A stretch of DNA of 20,296 bases, from positions 1 to 20,296 of the IMG/VR virus record IMGVR_UViG_3300024358_000414. One strand, given 5' to 3'. The notes below the pieces were generated by a model. That model ran no database searches. It was given only the letters and a program-made list of their open reading frames with translations, and was not told where the DNA came from. The position numbers and the translations under genes are program-made. This document shows positions 1-8,556 of this stretch, piece after piece (within the stretch, counting starts at the first letter, position 1; the number at the start of each line of letters is the position of its first letter). The stretch is from a virus.

Positions 1-2506
<2,506 letters not shown>

Positions 2507-2511
2507 TTATT

Positions 2512-2835
2512 TTATACTCCGAAACTTGACCCGCAACCGCAAGTAGTAGTTGCGTTAGGATTCTTTATTGTAAATTGAGAGCCCATTAGCTCTTCTTTAT
2601 AATCTATTTCTGCACCTTGCAGATACTGCATACTCATGCTGTCTACTAGCACTTTAAACTCGTCCAAAGGGATTTCAAAATCGTCTTCGTTTACTTCTTC
2701 ATCAAACGTAAAACCATAGCTAAAACCGCTGCATCCGCCGCCTTGTACAAAAGTACGCAGAGCTAGTTTAGGATTGCCTTCTTCATAGAGTAAATCCTTA
2801 ATTTTTTCTTTTGCTGACTGGGAAATAGTAATCAT
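2512..2835 (-). CDS. iscA: IscA/HesB-type iron-sulfur cluster assembly protein
   Basis: This 107-aa protein has the full A-type Fe-S carrier signature: GGGCSGF with Cys35 and the C-terminal CGC pair (Cys99 and Cys101). The spacing and total length match IscA/ErpA/HesB proteins. In cells this family binds Fe or a [2Fe-2S]/[4Fe-4S] cluster and passes it to target enzymes. The frame opens further upstream at 2862, but ATG 2835 is chosen because GAGGG lies 5 bases before it and the family alignment starts there ([12 protein letters not shown]). GATAAATA at 2853-2860 makes it a late gene, and it directly precedes the giant virion protein. The assignment to the family is firm; whether it acts like IscA, ErpA or SufA cannot be told. 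Confidence 0.93.
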   Translation of the reverse strand: MITISQSAKEKIKDLLYEEGNPKLALRTFVQGGGCSGFSYGFTFDEEVNEDDFEIPLDEFKVLVDSMSMQYLQGAEIDYKEELMGSQFTIKNPNATTTCGCGSSFGV

Positions 2836-2852
2836 GATTGCCCTCGATATGG

Positions 2853-2860
2853 TATTTATC
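2853..2860 (-). promoter_or_regulatory. T4-type late promoter (GATAAATA) for iscA and the virion gene
   Basis: The minus strand reads GATAAATA followed by C, one change from the T4 late consensus TATAAATA. The same variant precedes the tail-fibre gene at 8493-8500. It ends 17 bases before the chosen iscA start, which leaves room for a short leader with the GAGGG ribosome site. Confidence 0.65.
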
Positions 2861-2894
2861 AAAAGGATTTTATAACCTTAATGTAAATACAATT

Positions 2895-3182
2895 ATGTAC
2901 TTAGGACAAGAATACGCACAACAATGCCATTATCGCAAGAGCAAGTATGGTACTATGCATGCCTATATGCGTAAAAAAACTGTGCTGATATTTCAGTGCG
3001 ATTGTTGCAGCGGCATGTTTAAGCGCGACAAGGGCAACATGGATCCTAAACGCTTAAACAATAACGTCTATCATGTTTGCGGTGACTGCGATGCTAAAAA
3101 GTTTGCCCAGAGTAAAGGCGTAGAAGCGAGAAAAGTTTGGGATATGCCTGTCAGTAGTCTTAAGACGATAGACCAACTCTAG
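2895..3182 (+). CDS. Small CxxC/CxxC zinc-finger phage protein
   Basis: This 95-aa plus-strand gene starts at ATG 2895 (MYLGQEYAQQ). It has a treble-clef or zinc-ribbon-like pair of knuckles, C35-DC-C38 and C62-GD-C65, separated by a basic stretch (MFKRDKGNMDPKRLNNNVYH). HNH-like or simple zinc-ribbon folds are both possible, but no catalytic HNH triad is obvious. It is divergent from iscA, with 59 bases between the starts. It converges on sodA/sodB and overlaps its 3' end by 23 bases. No good Shine-Dalgarno sequence is visible before ATG 2895. An upstream extension to 2838 exists but would run through the iscA promoter and leader. It resembles small zinc proteins common in T4-like aquatic phages; function unknown. 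Confidence 0.75.
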   Translation: MYLGQEYAQQCHYRKSKYGTMHAYMRKKTVLIFQCDCCSGMFKRDKGNMDPKRLNNNVYHVCGDCDAKKFAQSKGVEARKVWDMPVSSLKTIDQL

Positions 3183-3717
3183 AACTAATAACGTTCCAGT
3201 TAACGATTTTCCACTGATTGTTTAGGTAACCCTTTTTATCAGCTTGATAATCTAATGCCCAGGCATGTTCCCACCAGTCAATTAAGAATACAATATCCAT
3301 CTTAATTTCGTGATTTTTAATGGTTTTAATTTCACCATTACGAGCTAGATACACCCAGCCGCTGCCTTGAATAGACATAGCAGTTTTTTCAAATTCTTTC
3401 TTAAAATTATCAAAGTCTTTAAAATGTTTAGCAATAAACTCGCCCGCAGACCCATCTGGCTTGTTAGTGCCTTTTGGTGCTTGAAATTGTGTAAAATATA
3501 AGTCATGCAAGAATGCGCCAGCTTCGTTAAAATCTGGATCGCCTTCACCTGAATTATATCGATCTACATAGGCTTTGTAAAGTTTACCGTAATGATAGTC
3601 CAGCGACTGTTTACTTAGGCTACGCCCGAGTTCAGTTTTTCCGTAAGGTAGCGGAGTTTGCGTTAAGGTCTTAGTTGTTTTGCCTTCGTTTAAAACATAT
3701 TTGATAAAATTATACAT
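3160..3717 (-). CDS. Fe/Mn-family superoxide dismutase
   Basis: This 185-aa protein matches the iron/manganese superoxide dismutase family, which converts superoxide to oxygen and hydrogen peroxide. Metal ligands are visible: His42 in DYHYGKLYKAYV, His71 in AFLHDLYF, and Asp147 and His151 in DWWEHAW. Tyr50 matches the active-site Tyr34, and GSGWVYL and NQWKIVNWNVISSR are standard blocks. Two second-shell positions differ. The His30 position of E. coli Fe-SOD is Leu46, and the usual active-site Gln seems to be His136 (KNHE), with Gly67 at the alternative Gln site as in Mn-type enzymes. The metal cannot be decided. ATG 3717 has no strong ribosome site. A 128-base gap with possible RNA structure separates it from the upstream glycosyltransferase gene. 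Confidence 0.93.
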   Translation of the reverse strand: MYNFIKYVLNEGKTTKTLTQTPLPYGKTELGRSLSKQSLDYHYGKLYKAYVDRYNSGEGDPDFNEAGAFLHDLYFTQFQAPKGTNKPDGSAGEFIAKHFKDFDNFKKEFEKTAMSIQGSGWVYLARNGEIKTIKNHEIKMDIVFLIDWWEHAWALDYQADKKGYLNNQWKIVNWNVISSRVGLSS

Positions 3718-3732
3718 GGTTTAATATTTACC

Positions 3733-3740
3733 TATAAATA
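3733..3740 (+). promoter_or_regulatory. T4-type late promoter (TATAAATA) facing the SOD-glycosyltransferase gap
   Basis: A perfect TATAAATA reads rightward, away from the SOD start and into a gap that contains no plus-strand gene. Late transcription would begin about 5-7 bases downstream, right at the start of the foldable segment 3745-3844. Chance occurrence in AT-rich DNA is possible. Confidence 0.5.
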
Positions 3741-3744
3741 TTCA

Positions 3745-3844
3745 GTCAAGTGGTCAACAGGGCATCCAAGGATCCTCAAGCTACTTTTTTCCCTGTTTCT
3801 GGGTAGCACAGCCAACGTGAGCACGAGGTAAATTGGCACTTGTC
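3745..3844 (+). ncRNA. Candidate structured RNA with a possible pseudoknot (unidentified)
   Basis: The 128-base gap between the SOD start and the glycosyltransferase stop has no credible ORF but can fold. A closing stem pairs CAAGT (3747-3751) with ACTTG (3838-3842). A perfect 7-bp stem pairs AACAGGG (3756-3762) with CCCTGTT (3791-3797). GCTAC (3780-3784) in its loop can pair with GTAGC (3803-3807) outside, giving an H-type pseudoknot. GCCAACGT (3811-3818) folds on ACG (3823-3825) and TTGGC (3833-3837) as a bulged hairpin abutting the closing stem. Strand is uncertain: a late promoter on the plus strand would start transcription at 3745-3747, whereas on the minus strand the element would be a leader for SOD. 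It does not match a tRNA, a hammerhead core or a riboswitch that I recognise. Confidence 0.4.
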
Positions 3845-3845
3845 A

Positions 3846-4793
3846 CTATATTTTTATATCTACGTATTCTTCACGATACTTGTCAAAGTGACTATCGTAT
3901 AATCCCAAATTTCTTATTTTTATTTTAAGCAATTGATATTGTTCGTCTGTCATATCTCCCCAGGCTCTATGATTTATAGATACCCAGGCTTGATGGGGTA
4001 TTTTTCCTATGCTGTCGATGAACTTAGCAAATTCTAAACTAAAATTCTTGTTATCTCTTAAAAAGTGGCCAGCCCAGCTAGGAGCCTCGTAGTGGAATTT
4101 ATCAAAACCCCCTTGCTTTTCTGCCCAAAGATAGTAAAGGGTAAATTCACTTTTGATTCTAGATGCTGTCCTAAACCACGACGAAAATTCACCCAGAGTA
4201 GATTTTGTTTTTAGCAGTGAACAAACTAGCTCTGTATTAAAAAATAACGGAGTGCAAATGTTTAAAGTCTTTTCGTTGGGTTTAACATTTTGGAGATTTA
4301 GAATATTAGAATAGTCTTCCCATATAGACATAGGCATATTAAAAATGGCCGGCCTGTAGGGCAACTTGCCGTCTATGATTGGGTACATGGATGTACCCCA
4401 TGCATTTGTTAAAAAATTTTGACTGTCTAATAAAAAGTAACCAACAGCTTGAATTTTTTCAGCTATCGCCAATTTGAGTATTTGTTGTGTTTCCCAACCT
4501 ACTGCCCAAGGATTTTTATCACTAGGTATCCATGTATTCCAATCATTTATAAATTGATCTCTGTATAAAACTGTTACATTAAATCGATCGTATTCTTTAG
4601 ATATGTGCTCAAAGTGTGCATTCCAGTGATCGAGCTTTTCCTTGGGTTCGTTTACAACAATATATAAATCTGTTTTAGCATAATCTTTGGGCAACCAAGT
4701 GTTGTAGTAAGTTTTCATACTTTCAGCCTGCAAACATAACATTGGCAGGTCTCGTATACAAGTTACAACGACTATTGGTAAATTTTTATGCAT
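3846..4793 (-). CDS. Glycosyltransferase-like protein (DUF6492-like)
   Basis: This 315-aa soluble protein begins with a beta-strand block typical of GT-A nucleotide-sugar folds (LPIVVVTCIRDLPMLCLQAE). It continues with a hydrophobic strand leading to an acidic residue (AVGYFLLDSQNFLT), which could be the metal-binding region, although DSQ is not a canonical DxD. The C-terminal half has TPLFFNTELV and SEFTLYYLWAEK, patterns I associate with the DUF6492 glycosyltransferase-like family. The role could be modification of virion or host surface glycans, but no acceptor can be deduced. ATG 4793 has only a weak ribosome site. The 55-base gap to the divergent gene at 4849 is very AT-rich. The CDS is solid; the enzymatic call is moderate. 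Confidence 0.65.
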   Translation of the reverse strand: MHKNLPIVVVTCIRDLPMLCLQAESMKTYYNTWLPKDYAKTDLYIVVNEPKEKLDHWNAHFEHISKEYDRFNVTVLYRDQFINDWNTWIPSDKNPWAVGWETQQILKLAIAEKIQAVGYFLLDSQNFLTNAWGTSMYPIIDGKLPYRPAIFNMPMSIWEDYSNILNLQNVKPNEKTLNICTPLFFNTELVCSLLKTKSTLGEFSSWFRTASRIKSEFTLYYLWAEKQGGFDKFHYEAPSWAGHFLRDNKNFSLEFAKFIDSIGKIPHQAWVSINHRAWGDMTDEQYQLLKIKIRNLGLYDSHFDKYREEYVDIKI

Positions 4794-4818
4794 ATTTTAA
4801 TATAGTAGCATATATAAT

Positions 4819-4826
4819 TATAAATA
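4819..4826 (+). promoter_or_regulatory. T4-type late promoter (TATAAATA) for the basic small protein
   Basis: A perfect TATAAATA ends 22 bases before ATG 4849. AAGGAG follows at 4833-4838, so promoter, leader, ribosome site and start are all in the expected order. Confidence 0.75.
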
Positions 4827-4848
4827 AATCACAAGGAGAAAATCAATC

Positions 4849-5076
4849 ATGATTGGATTTTTTAAAAAACTATTTGGCAGTAAAACAGCAGAAGCAACAC
4901 AACCAGAAGCAGCACCGTACAAGGTTGAAACGCCTGTGGTTGCAGAACCAGCACCGGTTGCTGAACAAGCATCACAAGCTATGGTGGAGTCAGTAGCACC
5001 TGCTAAAAAGCCTCGTGCAAAGAAACCTGCAGCAGCCAAAAAGCCACGCAAGCCAAAACAACCAAAACAATCTTAA
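4849..5076 (+). CDS. Small basic Ala/Pro/Lys-rich late protein with an H1-like tail
   Basis: This 75-aa plus-strand protein has three parts. The start is short, hydrophobic and basic (MIGFFKKLFGSK) and could form an amphipathic membrane-binding helix. A Pro/Ala/Glu-rich acidic linker follows. The tail, from residue 51 on, is built from AKKP/KKPR repeats like the C-terminal domain of histone H1 or bacterial Hc1 and AlgP-type proteins. DNA or RNA binding, or condensation of phage DNA near the membrane, is an inference from composition only. The late promoter at 4819-4826 and AAGGAG 10 bases before the ATG support the start. Its TAA overlaps the TAA of the convergent 82-aa gene within one TTAA. 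Confidence 0.82.
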   Translation: MIGFFKKLFGSKTAEATQPEAAPYKVETPVVAEPAPVAEQASQAMVESVAPAKKPRAKKPAAAKKPRKPKQPKQS

Positions 5077-5321
5077 TCGAATCTTTTAAGTTTTTCTAGG
5101 TACTGATTGAATTCAATCAGTATCTTTTCTTTTTGCTTGCCGATATCGTCGGATACAGCCTGCTGATCCAACTCTTCGAGTCGCTCTCGAAGAGTTTCAA
5201 TACGATGAATTAATTGTTCTCTAGATAAGTTTGAGCCTGATTGTACAGTTCCATGCTGGCGAGGTTTTTGCCCTTGCTTTCGCACATGATGTCGAATTGG
5301 TTTAGAAAATTTATTGCCCAT
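5073..5321 (-). CDS. Small coiled-coil protein overlapping uvdE
   Basis: This 82-aa frame has a basic N-terminus (MGNKFSKPIRHHVRKQGQK) and a heptad-rich helical C-terminus (LIHRIETLRERLEELDQQ... then KILIEFNQYLEKLKRF) that looks like a genuine coiled coil. Its first 112 bases lie inside the 3' end of uvdE in another frame. No good ribosome site precedes ATG 5321. A GTG at 5285 is the only other early start seen and would still overlap by 76 bases. The part downstream of uvdE (5209-5073) is not covered by another gene, which supports real coding. The start is uncertain and the function unknown. Confidence 0.65.
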   Translation of the reverse strand: MGNKFSKPIRHHVRKQGQKPRQHGTVQSGSNLSREQLIHRIETLRERLEELDQQAVSDDIGKQKEKILIEFNQYLEKLKRFD

Positions 5322-6238
5322 TCGTTAGTTTTGTAATTCCAGTAAAAATCTGAATGTGCTCTTAGTTTTTGTTTTTTGTATCCAGATTCTAAGAGCAGTT
5401 TGTAATCTGGCATAGTGTTTGGGCAATGCCCAACAAGTATATCTTCTCGAGATACGGAGTAATGCATAGTAGGACGAACGCCGCGCCAACTATCAACAAC
5501 CTTCTTGATTCTGTCCTCAGTAGGATCAATGTATTCTCCTTCTCTGATCCAATGATGATGTATATCAAGCACAATAGGGACAAGATCAGAAATAGTAAGG
5601 CAGTCATCTAAACCCCAAGAATTTTCTTCATTCTCGATAGTAATGCAATTACGTGCTTCAGGACTAAGTCGTTTGTAAGCACTTCTAATGCCGTCTGGGC
5701 CTTGTTTGCCTGAGATATGTACATTAATCTTAAAGTCTTGAAATTTCTTACCGTAGCCCATGTATCGAGCCATGTCGGTATGATATTCAAATTCTTCTAT
5801 AGATCGTTGAACAATGCCTTCGTTAACACTAGCAAGAACAACAAACTGGCCAGGATGCATAGAAACACGGGTACCGCTTGCACGAGCACTATCACCGATA
5901 AGGCTAAAATTGCGCTCAAGATAGCTGACAACGTCAGACTTACGCCAAAAATAACTCCAGCTAGGCTCGGTATAAGCAGGAAGAATGTCGCTACTAAGGC
6001 GAACCATCCTAAGATTTTCATCAAGACCTCCTACACGGTCTACAAGATTTTTTGTAGCCGTAATGTTTCGAACCATCAGGTCCCACAAGCGTTGTTCGGC
6101 AACGTCTTTGCTTTGTTTATTTAACCAAGTTATGGTTGTTGTGCCAGTGTTATACTGACTTGCATCGGCATCTTTTTTGATGCCATCTACTTGATCGGCG
6201 TGATCGATCCATTTACACGCAAAGCCTATTTTGCCCAT
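5210..6238 (-). CDS. uvdE: UV damage endonuclease (UvdE/UVDE family)
   Basis: This 342-aa protein matches UVDE, a metal-dependent TIM-barrel endonuclease that nicks DNA 5' to UV photoproducts and some other lesions. Conserved metal-site blocks are in order: RVSMHPGQFVVLAS, INVHISGKQGP, ITIENEENSWG, VPIVLDIHHHW, MHYSVSRED and HSDFYWN. ATG 6238 is chosen over an upstream TTG (6316) for three reasons: MGKIGFACKWIDHAD is the natural family start, AAGG lies upstream, and the ATG shares one base with the stop of the preceding small gene (TAATG). It is the third gene of the unit driven by the promoter at 6989-7016. A role in repair of phage DNA in sunlit water is an inference. Confidence 0.95.
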   Translation of the reverse strand: MGKIGFACKWIDHADQVDGIKKDADASQYNTGTTTITWLNKQSKDVAEQRLWDLMVRNITATKNLVDRVGGLDENLRMVRLSSDILPAYTEPSWSYFWRKSDVVSYLERNFSLIGDSARASGTRVSMHPGQFVVLASVNEGIVQRSIEEFEYHTDMARYMGYGKKFQDFKINVHISGKQGPDGIRSAYKRLSPEARNCITIENEENSWGLDDCLTISDLVPIVLDIHHHWIREGEYIDPTEDRIKKVVDSWRGVRPTMHYSVSREDILVGHCPNTMPDYKLLLESGYKKQKLRAHSDFYWNYKTNEWAINFLNQFDIMCESKGKNLASMELYNQAQTYLENN

Positions 6239-6420
6239 TACCAATGCCTTATAACGCCTGCAATTATGAAAAAGTTTGTGATAATGTATATTAACACAAT
6301 TAACGTACGAATGCAAGCGATTCGGTCCGCCTCGGCGTCCGAACTGCCTGCTTTTTCGCCTAGAGCTTTAGCCCAAATGCGCCACATTTTATCCTTCGTA
6401 GATTGCTGAGTTGGCTCCAT
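6238..6420 (-). CDS. Small single-pass membrane protein
   Basis: This 60-aa protein (MEPTQQSTKDKMWRIWAKAL...) has a polar N-terminal half and one C-terminal transmembrane helix (TLIVLIYIITNFFIIAGVI) ending in RHW. The frame extends to a TTG at 6435, but ATG 6420 is the more likely start. It overlaps the end of the QueD-like gene by 32 bases, and its stop forms TAATG with the uvdE start, which argues that it is translated. Function unknown. Confidence 0.75.
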   Translation of the reverse strand: MEPTQQSTKDKMWRIWAKALGEKAGSSDAEADRIACIRTLIVLIYIITNFFIIAGVIRHW

Positions 6421-6916
6421 GTTCGAACACTTCAACAGATTTAACTCTCACACTTGGATTGATTGGATAACGCATATTACCATTTGCTAACAGCTCTGCC
6501 ATTTTGTCATATGCCATTTTAGCAAACATTTCGCAACCTACAGCAGGTACAATGCGTAAATCGCAAACACCTTGTCTGCGATATGGTTCTACTTGCACAC
6601 GCTCCGCATTGCCATCGTGTTCTGGATTTGAACTCCAGCCACTCATTTCTTTAAAACGATCCAGCATAGGGTCATCTTCTGCAATTACCAAAGTATGGTC
6701 AAACATATAGTCTGCCCACTCTTTGAATACCTTTAGTCCACCAAAGTCCATACACCAATTTTTGTCATCTAGTGTATCACATTCAAATATGAGTTTGATA
6801 CCAATTGAATATCCGTGTAGTGTTGAGCAGTGACTATGTGTGGCACGCCATTGTCTAAAACAGCATGATAAGCCGCGATCGTTTCCGTAAGTTTTTGTTG
6901 AATAGAATTTTGCCAT
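6389..6916 (-). CDS. QueD/6-pyruvoyl-tetrahydropterin synthase-like protein
   Basis: This 175-aa T-fold protein belongs to the 6-carboxy-tetrahydropterin synthase/PTPS family. In cells QueD turns dihydroneopterin triphosphate into 6-carboxy-tetrahydropterin for preQ0 and queuosine. Visible landmarks are the zinc and catalytic block RATHSHCSTLHGY (His27, His29, Cys30, His34), FDHTLVIAEDDP, VPAVGCEMFAK and VFEHGANSA with Glu165. The usual HGH motif is HGY here, so the zinc site is not standard. It leads a unit with a small membrane gene and uvdE. AAGGAG sits 6 bases before ATG 6916 and a near-perfect promoter lies 73 bases upstream. No queC, queE or guanine-transglycosylase gene is in the window, so the product cannot be decided. 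Confidence 0.88.
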   Translation of the reverse strand: MAKFYSTKTYGNDRGLSCCFRQWRATHSHCSTLHGYSIGIKLIFECDTLDDKNWCMDFGGLKVFKEWADYMFDHTLVIAEDDPMLDRFKEMSGWSSNPEHDGNAERVQVEPYRRQGVCDLRIVPAVGCEMFAKMAYDKMAELLANGNMRYPINPSVRVKSVEVFEHGANSAIYEG

Positions 6917-6988
6917 TGTTATCTCCTTTAGATTAGCAATGGCGGCAGAATTTATATTGCGGGATGACGCCTAAGGCCGCATAATGTA

Positions 6989-7016
6989 ATTATACAGTTT
7001 TGTATTATAGAGTCAA
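6989..7016 (-). promoter_or_regulatory. Sigma70-type promoter for the QueD-uvdE unit
   Basis: The minus strand shows TTGACT (7016-7011), a 16-base spacer and a perfect TATAAT (6994-6989). Transcription would begin near 6982, giving a leader of about 65 bases with some self-complementarity (AATG-CGGC against GCCG-C-CATT). The -35 box begins 3 bases after the stop of the tail-fibre gene. Confidence 0.85.
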
Positions 7017-7018
7017 CA

Positions 7019-8473
7019 TTATTGGCGACTAATTGTGCCAAATGGTAACCATTGTCCTGGAGCGCCGCCGTCAATACAAACCCAACCAATATAGTTGTCT
7101 ACAGTTGGATTGGAATTCCAGCAGATATCTCCTTTGCTGAATGAACCGCTATTTGGCGCACTCGTACCAGTTACAAATTTTTTGTTTGCAAATTGAATAT
7201 TTCCACTAACAGCAAAATCAACACCCTCTGGTGGCGTATTGATTCCTACAGTCATTTGACCGAATACTTTAACTGGTTTTCTATTGTCTTGTTTATCGCC
7301 AATAGCAATTTCGTTTCGATCTGCGTAAAATGTTTCTTGTCCTAATACTTCGAGTACAATTTTTTGATTTGATGCTAAACGACTGTTTGTGATAGTAAAT
7401 TCATTTCCGTCATTAAACAAAATGTTTTTAGCATTAATAACAGAACGTGTAGCATTGATTCTTTCAAAGAAAGTTGCTTCGCCTTCTACATTTAATTCTT
7501 CTAAAGTTCCTAATTTAGAAATGTTTGATTGTGTAACAGAGCTTCCTAGTCCTTTTGATGAAAGTAATGAAACACCATTAATCATGTAACTTTGATCTTC
7601 TGCTAAGTCGATTGATTCAGTACTCCATAATCTATCTGGGCCAGCCATCATGATAAACTGACGCATATTACCAGTTCCGGTCCAAATAAGTCCTTGACCG
7701 TAGATTGCTCTATCTCTGCTGGTTTTAAATTCTAAAGGTTGATATCTGTCAATTCTGTTATCAGCAACAACAGTATCAACAGTTAGAGTTCCGTAGATTC
7801 TAACATCAGCATTTTTAGTTGATTCGTTTCCAAACACAACTTGCCCGTTACTCTTTATAGCAATTCTTGGTAAGTTATCAGTTACTAGTTCTAGATCGTG
7901 ATTAGTATAAGTTCCTATTTGTGCTAGGTTGTCTCTAGGAGAACTGACTATTACTTCTACGTTGTTATCAACAACACTTAAAACGCCGTTAGGGTTGTCT
8001 GTGTTTAGACCTAAACGTCCAAAAGAACTATTGAAATGTGCAAAATCTCCAACAGTTGCATCGCCTGTAACTGTAAGTTTACGCAATGAACCTAATTCTT
8101 TTAAGTTACTTCTTGTAATTGAGCCGCCAAGACTTTCTTTGTCAATAACAGGTATATTGTCGATTCGATATGATTTATTTGCTGCAAGGTCAATATCAGC
8201 ATCAGTCCATAATCTTGCACCCGAACGATATGCCAGCTGAACTGATCCTGTTGGCCATGTCCAGTGTAAACCCTTGCTGAATAGTTCTGTTTCTGATTCA
8301 ACCGTCCAGTTAATATTTTCAAAAACAATATCAATTGGTGGCTGATCTTGGTCCAGCACTTTTAACGAGTTTACAGTAAGTGTACCTTCAACACTTACAT
8401 CACCCTGTACTTTTTCTACAGAGAGTGTTTTAATAATGATTTTGTCGTCTTGGATCGTAAAAATTTGGCTCAT
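7019..8473 (-). CDS. Tail-fibre-like virion protein with an internal duplication
   Basis: This 484-aa protein is beta-rich and low in Cys, as for phage fibres. It contains a duplicated module: residues about 24-215 (GTLTVNSLKV, GLHWTW, RLWTDADIDLAANKSYRI, GSITRSNLKELGSL) and about 222-395 (GTLTVDTVVA, GLIWTG, RLWSTESIDLAEDQSYMI, SSVTQSNISKLGTL). A partial third start follows (KVFGQMTVGINTP). The C-terminal 60 residues (GDICWNSNP..GWVCIDGGAPGQWLPFG) match a cap found at the ends of fibres in T4-like aquatic phages. ATG 8473 follows the late promoter at 8493-8500. It may form part of a trimeric fibre; receptor binding is an inference. Confidence 0.85.
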   Translation of the reverse strand: MSQIFTIQDDKIIIKTLSVEKVQGDVSVEGTLTVNSLKVLDQDQPPIDIVFENINWTVESETELFSKGLHWTWPTGSVQLAYRSGARLWTDADIDLAANKSYRIDNIPVIDKESLGGSITRSNLKELGSLRKLTVTGDATVGDFAHFNSSFGRLGLNTDNPNGVLSVVDNNVEVIVSSPRDNLAQIGTYTNHDLELVTDNLPRIAIKSNGQVVFGNESTKNADVRIYGTLTVDTVVADNRIDRYQPLEFKTSRDRAIYGQGLIWTGTGNMRQFIMMAGPDRLWSTESIDLAEDQSYMINGVSLLSSKGLGSSVTQSNISKLGTLEELNVEGEATFFERINATRSVINAKNILFNDGNEFTITNSRLASNQKIVLEVLGQETFYADRNEIAIGDKQDNRKPVKVFGQMTVGINTPPEGVDFAVSGNIQFANKKFVTGTSAPNSGSFSKGDICWNSNPTVDNYIGWVCIDGGAPGQWLPFGTISRQ

Positions 8474-8492
8474 AATAAAGTCTCTTGTCCTG

Positions 8493-8500
8493 TATTTATC
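8493..8500 (-). promoter_or_regulatory. T4-type late promoter (GATAAATA) for the tail-fibre gene
   Basis: GATAAATA followed by C on the minus strand ends 19 bases before ATG 8473. It is the same variant and the same spacing class as at 2853-2860. Confidence 0.7.
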
Positions 8501-8524
8501 TTAGACTAAGAGTATCCTACAGCC

Positions 8525-8552
8525 AAAAAAAAGCCCAGTTAACCTGGGCTTT
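8525..8552 (-). terminator. Strong intrinsic terminator
   Basis: On the minus strand, AAAGCCCAG, loop GTTAA and CTGGGCTTT form a 9-bp stem that runs into a total of eight or nine T residues. It lies 5 bases after the stop of the 397-aa gene, and separates the early-type unit from the late fibre gene. It is the only clear intrinsic terminator in the window. Confidence 0.93.
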
Positions 8553-8556
8553 AATC

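Noticed and set aside
3745-3844. Hammerhead ribozyme, tRNA or a known riboswitch
   Set aside because: There is no CTGATGA/GAAA core, no tRNA D-arm or T-loop, and no aptamer consensus that I recognise, so it is left unidentified.
3857-3886. TTGACA-18-TAGATA before the SOD leader
   Set aside because: The -10 box matches at only three positions. It is mentioned under the RNA finding but not called a promoter.
5389-5607. Hydrophobic 72-aa minus-strand ORF
   Set aside because: It is within uvdE in another frame, and the uvdE frame carries all conserved motifs.
5797-6024. Hydrophobic 75-aa ORF resembling a multi-pass membrane protein
   Set aside because: It is an out-of-frame shadow of uvdE.
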